From the NCBI GenBank assembly GCA_003232595.1, contig QIIJ01000311.1, positions 1 to 6,814 of the forward strand: DNA of 6,814 nucleotides, given 5' to 3'. The notes below the pieces were generated by a model that saw only the letters and a list, made by a program, of their open reading frames with translations, had not been told where the DNA came from and ran no database searches. The DNA is from Aurantimonadaceae bacterium. GTDB lineage: Bacteria; Pseudomonadota; Alphaproteobacteria; Rhizobiales; Rhizobiaceae. Every line of letters begins with the position of its first letter. Within the stretch, counting starts at the first letter, position 1. The translations under genes and the position numbers were made by a program. Positions 5,750 to 6,814 of this stretch are shown piece by piece.

Positions 5750-6343
5750 TCATATCTTCGCCAGCTTTCGTTCGACCCTGGCAAGAAAACGCTCCCGCTC
5801 CTCCTGGCTTACCACATTCATTTCATGCAATTGCAGCCATGTGGATTTACAGCGGCGGTTGAACAGAATGCGCAAACCCCGCAAAAACAGGCGTTTGCAC
5901 GGATTACCGATCAATGTCAGCCACCAGCGGGGTGATCCGGATGTTGTCACCACAACCAGCCGCTTGATATGGGAAATTTTCGACGTGGTTTTTGAGCCTT
6001 TTTTGGAAGCCACCTCAAAGGTCACTCCCGGCAGCCAGACCCGCTCCAGCCAACCCTTGAGCATAGCAGGCGGCCCGTAATACCAGGTTGGAAACACAAA
6101 TACCAACCCTTCCGCCCAATGCAGATTGTCCACATGCACCCGCTCACGCTCAATCAGCATCTCAGTATTATCGAGATAGGCCTCCCGCTCCTCGCAGGTC
6201 AGGATCGGTTGAAAATTTTCAGCGTAAAGATCGACCACACGCAATGTATGCCCGGCGCGGTTCAAGGCCTCTGTAGCAGTCGCAAGAACCGCCGCGCAAA
6301 AGCTCGTGGGAACAGGATGTGCATAGATAACGAGTAACTTCAT
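5750..6343 (-). CDS. Flavodoxin-fold NAD(P)H:quinone oxidoreductase (Flavodoxin_2 / KefF-MdaB type)
   Basis: A 197-residue cytoplasmic flavoprotein. The N-terminus MKLLVIYAHPVPTSFCAAV is the family's first strand and phosphate loop for FMN/FAD. The central block FVFPTWYYGPPAMLKGWLERV (82-102) is the second flavin-binding loop and dimer contact typical of the NQO/KefF/MdaB group. The third strand, with VVVTTSGSP (130-138), completes the flavin pocket. The C-terminal region (about 145-197) is basic and more divergent. Such enzymes make two-electron reductions of quinones or similar compounds and protect against oxidative or electrophile stress. Its stop lies 5 nt from the stop of the convergent Rid gene. 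No clear Shine-Dalgarno precedes the ATG, but the start fits the family exactly. It follows the OsmC-type gene on the same strand after 153 bp, so co-transcription is possible but not evident. Confidence 0.9.
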   Translation of the reverse strand: MKLLVIYAHPVPTSFCAAVLATATEALNRAGHTLRVVDLYAENFQPILTCEEREAYLDNTEMLIERERVHVDNLHWAEGLVFVFPTWYYGPPAMLKGWLERVWLPGVTFEVASKKGSKTTSKISHIKRLVVVTTSGSPRWWLTLIGNPCKRLFLRGLRILFNRRCKSTWLQLHEMNVVSQEERERFLARVERKLAKI

Positions 6344-6437
6344 AGGGGCAAACAGGCTTCAATCAACCCTTCGATCCCCGCAGTTCCTGCTCATTCAGGC
6401 GCGTGGTCGCATTTGCCAGCAAACAAATTTCGGCAAA

Positions 6438-6473
6438 TCAACAGCGTCAAGTAAACTTAATCACCACTGTTGA
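6438..6473. repeat. Dyad upstream of the oxidoreductase gene (possible operator)
   Basis: TCAACAG (6438-6444) and CTGTTGA (6467-6473) form a perfect inverted repeat with a 22-nt spacer. Within the spacer is AAGTAAACTT (6449-6458), AAGT/ACTT around AA. The 153-bp gap between the OsmC-type and oxidoreductase genes (6344-6496) holds nothing else I can name apart from two leftward CTTGAC sequences that resemble -35 boxes. No U-tract follows the dyad, so a terminator is less likely than an operator. Confidence 0.35.
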
Positions 6474-6496
6474 GTCAAGAAGCAATTCGCCGAGAC

Positions 6497-6814
6497 TCAA
6501 ACCTCAACCCAGCCGTCTGCCGTTTTCATGCGGTGGCGAATGGTGTTTTTCTGCCCCAGTGTCTGCTCAATGAAACACCCCTTCTTGGCCGTATTGATCA
6601 GTTCTATCACCCGTTCACGCGGTGCCGAGCTTTCTATATTTATATCAAGCTTGAAGGAACGTGGCGCGGTTTCATAGACTTTTCCCTTCGCCTCCCACAG
6701 CCATTCGATGCGTGCATCGACGGTAAGATTGTCTAATGGCACATCAAGGCGTTTTGCAAAGGCTCTAATTTGCGTCATTATGCAACCGGTCAGCCCGCCA
6801 ATAAACATTGCCAG
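6497..6814 (-). CDS. OsmC/Ohr-family protein, C-terminal part (runs off right edge)
   Basis: The last 105 residues are visible; the N-terminal part lies beyond the window. OsmC-family proteins are cytoplasmic thiol peroxidases that reduce organic hydroperoxides using two cysteines. Both are present: one in LAMFIGGLTGCI at the start of the central helix (visible residue 11), the other in AKKGCFIEQTL (visible residue 80), the position of the CP-x-x-x-L motif. The usual Pro after the second Cys is Phe here. The intervening strands (LTVDARIEWLWEA, then SFKLDINIES) fit the alpha/beta fold. The product would pair functionally with the nearby oxidoreductase in redox defence, though co-regulation is not shown. 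Whether it belongs to the OsmC, Ohr or YhfA-like branch cannot be decided without the N-terminus. Confidence 0.85.
   Translation of the reverse strand: MAMFIGGLTGCIMTQIRAFAKRLDVPLDNLTVDARIEWLWEAKGKVYETAPRSFKLDINIESSAPRERVIELINTAKKGCFIEQTLGQKNTIRHRMKTADGWVEV

Overview
This window looks like chromosomal DNA of an alphaproteobacterium, most likely Hyphomicrobiales (Rhizobiales). The pointers are roughly 50% G+C (judged by eye), the protein styles, and an intergenic inverted repeat built on a C-rich/G-rich palindrome of a kind common in that order. The assignment is inference, since there is no rRNA or marker gene.

Layout. From the right, an OsmC-type thiol peroxidase gene (cut by the window edge) and a flavodoxin-fold NAD(P)H:quinone oxidoreductase gene both read leftward. 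The oxidoreductase converges with a rightward gene for a small Rid-family protein (YjgF/YER057c/UK114), with only 5 bases between their stops. About 200 bp of divergent regulatory DNA then separates the Rid gene from a long leftward operon: a periplasmic binding protein of the NMT1/THI5 (NitT/TauT) type, an ABC ATPase, an ABC permease, a cytoplasmic metallophosphatase related to 5'-nucleotidases, and a creatininase-family amidohydrolase that runs off the left edge. Downstream of the ATPase the genes are packed as in a true operon: ATPase-permease TAATG overlap (ancestral frame), permease-phosphatase gap of 13 nt, phosphatase-creatininase TGATG overlap.

How the genes could work together. The transporter would bring in a small, probably nitrogen-containing heterocycle, and the two enzymes encoded on the same message (phosphomonoester or phosphodiester hydrolysis, and C-N amide hydrolysis) could process it. 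THI5-like binding proteins typically bind pyrimidine or purine-like molecules, and creatininase-family enzymes open cyclic amides or remove formyl groups from formamidopyrimidines. The actual substrate is not visible in the sequence.

Most notable observations. (1) The ATPase gene is broken twice: an apparent 11-bp deletion removes part of Walker B, and an apparent 4-bp TCGA duplication near the C-terminus removes the normal stop. The ATPase tail is thereby fused in frame to the permease. (2) The leader of the binding-protein gene holds two perfect, interleaved inverted repeats that can form an H-type pseudoknot ending directly at the Shine-Dalgarno sequence. This is a candidate undescribed riboswitch or cis-regulatory RNA. 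(3) A 148-bp nested inverted repeat separates the binding-protein gene from the rest of the operon. (4) The phosphatase lacks a signal peptide and several nucleotide-binding motifs of 5'-nucleotidases, and the Rid protein lacks the catalytic arginine of RidA.
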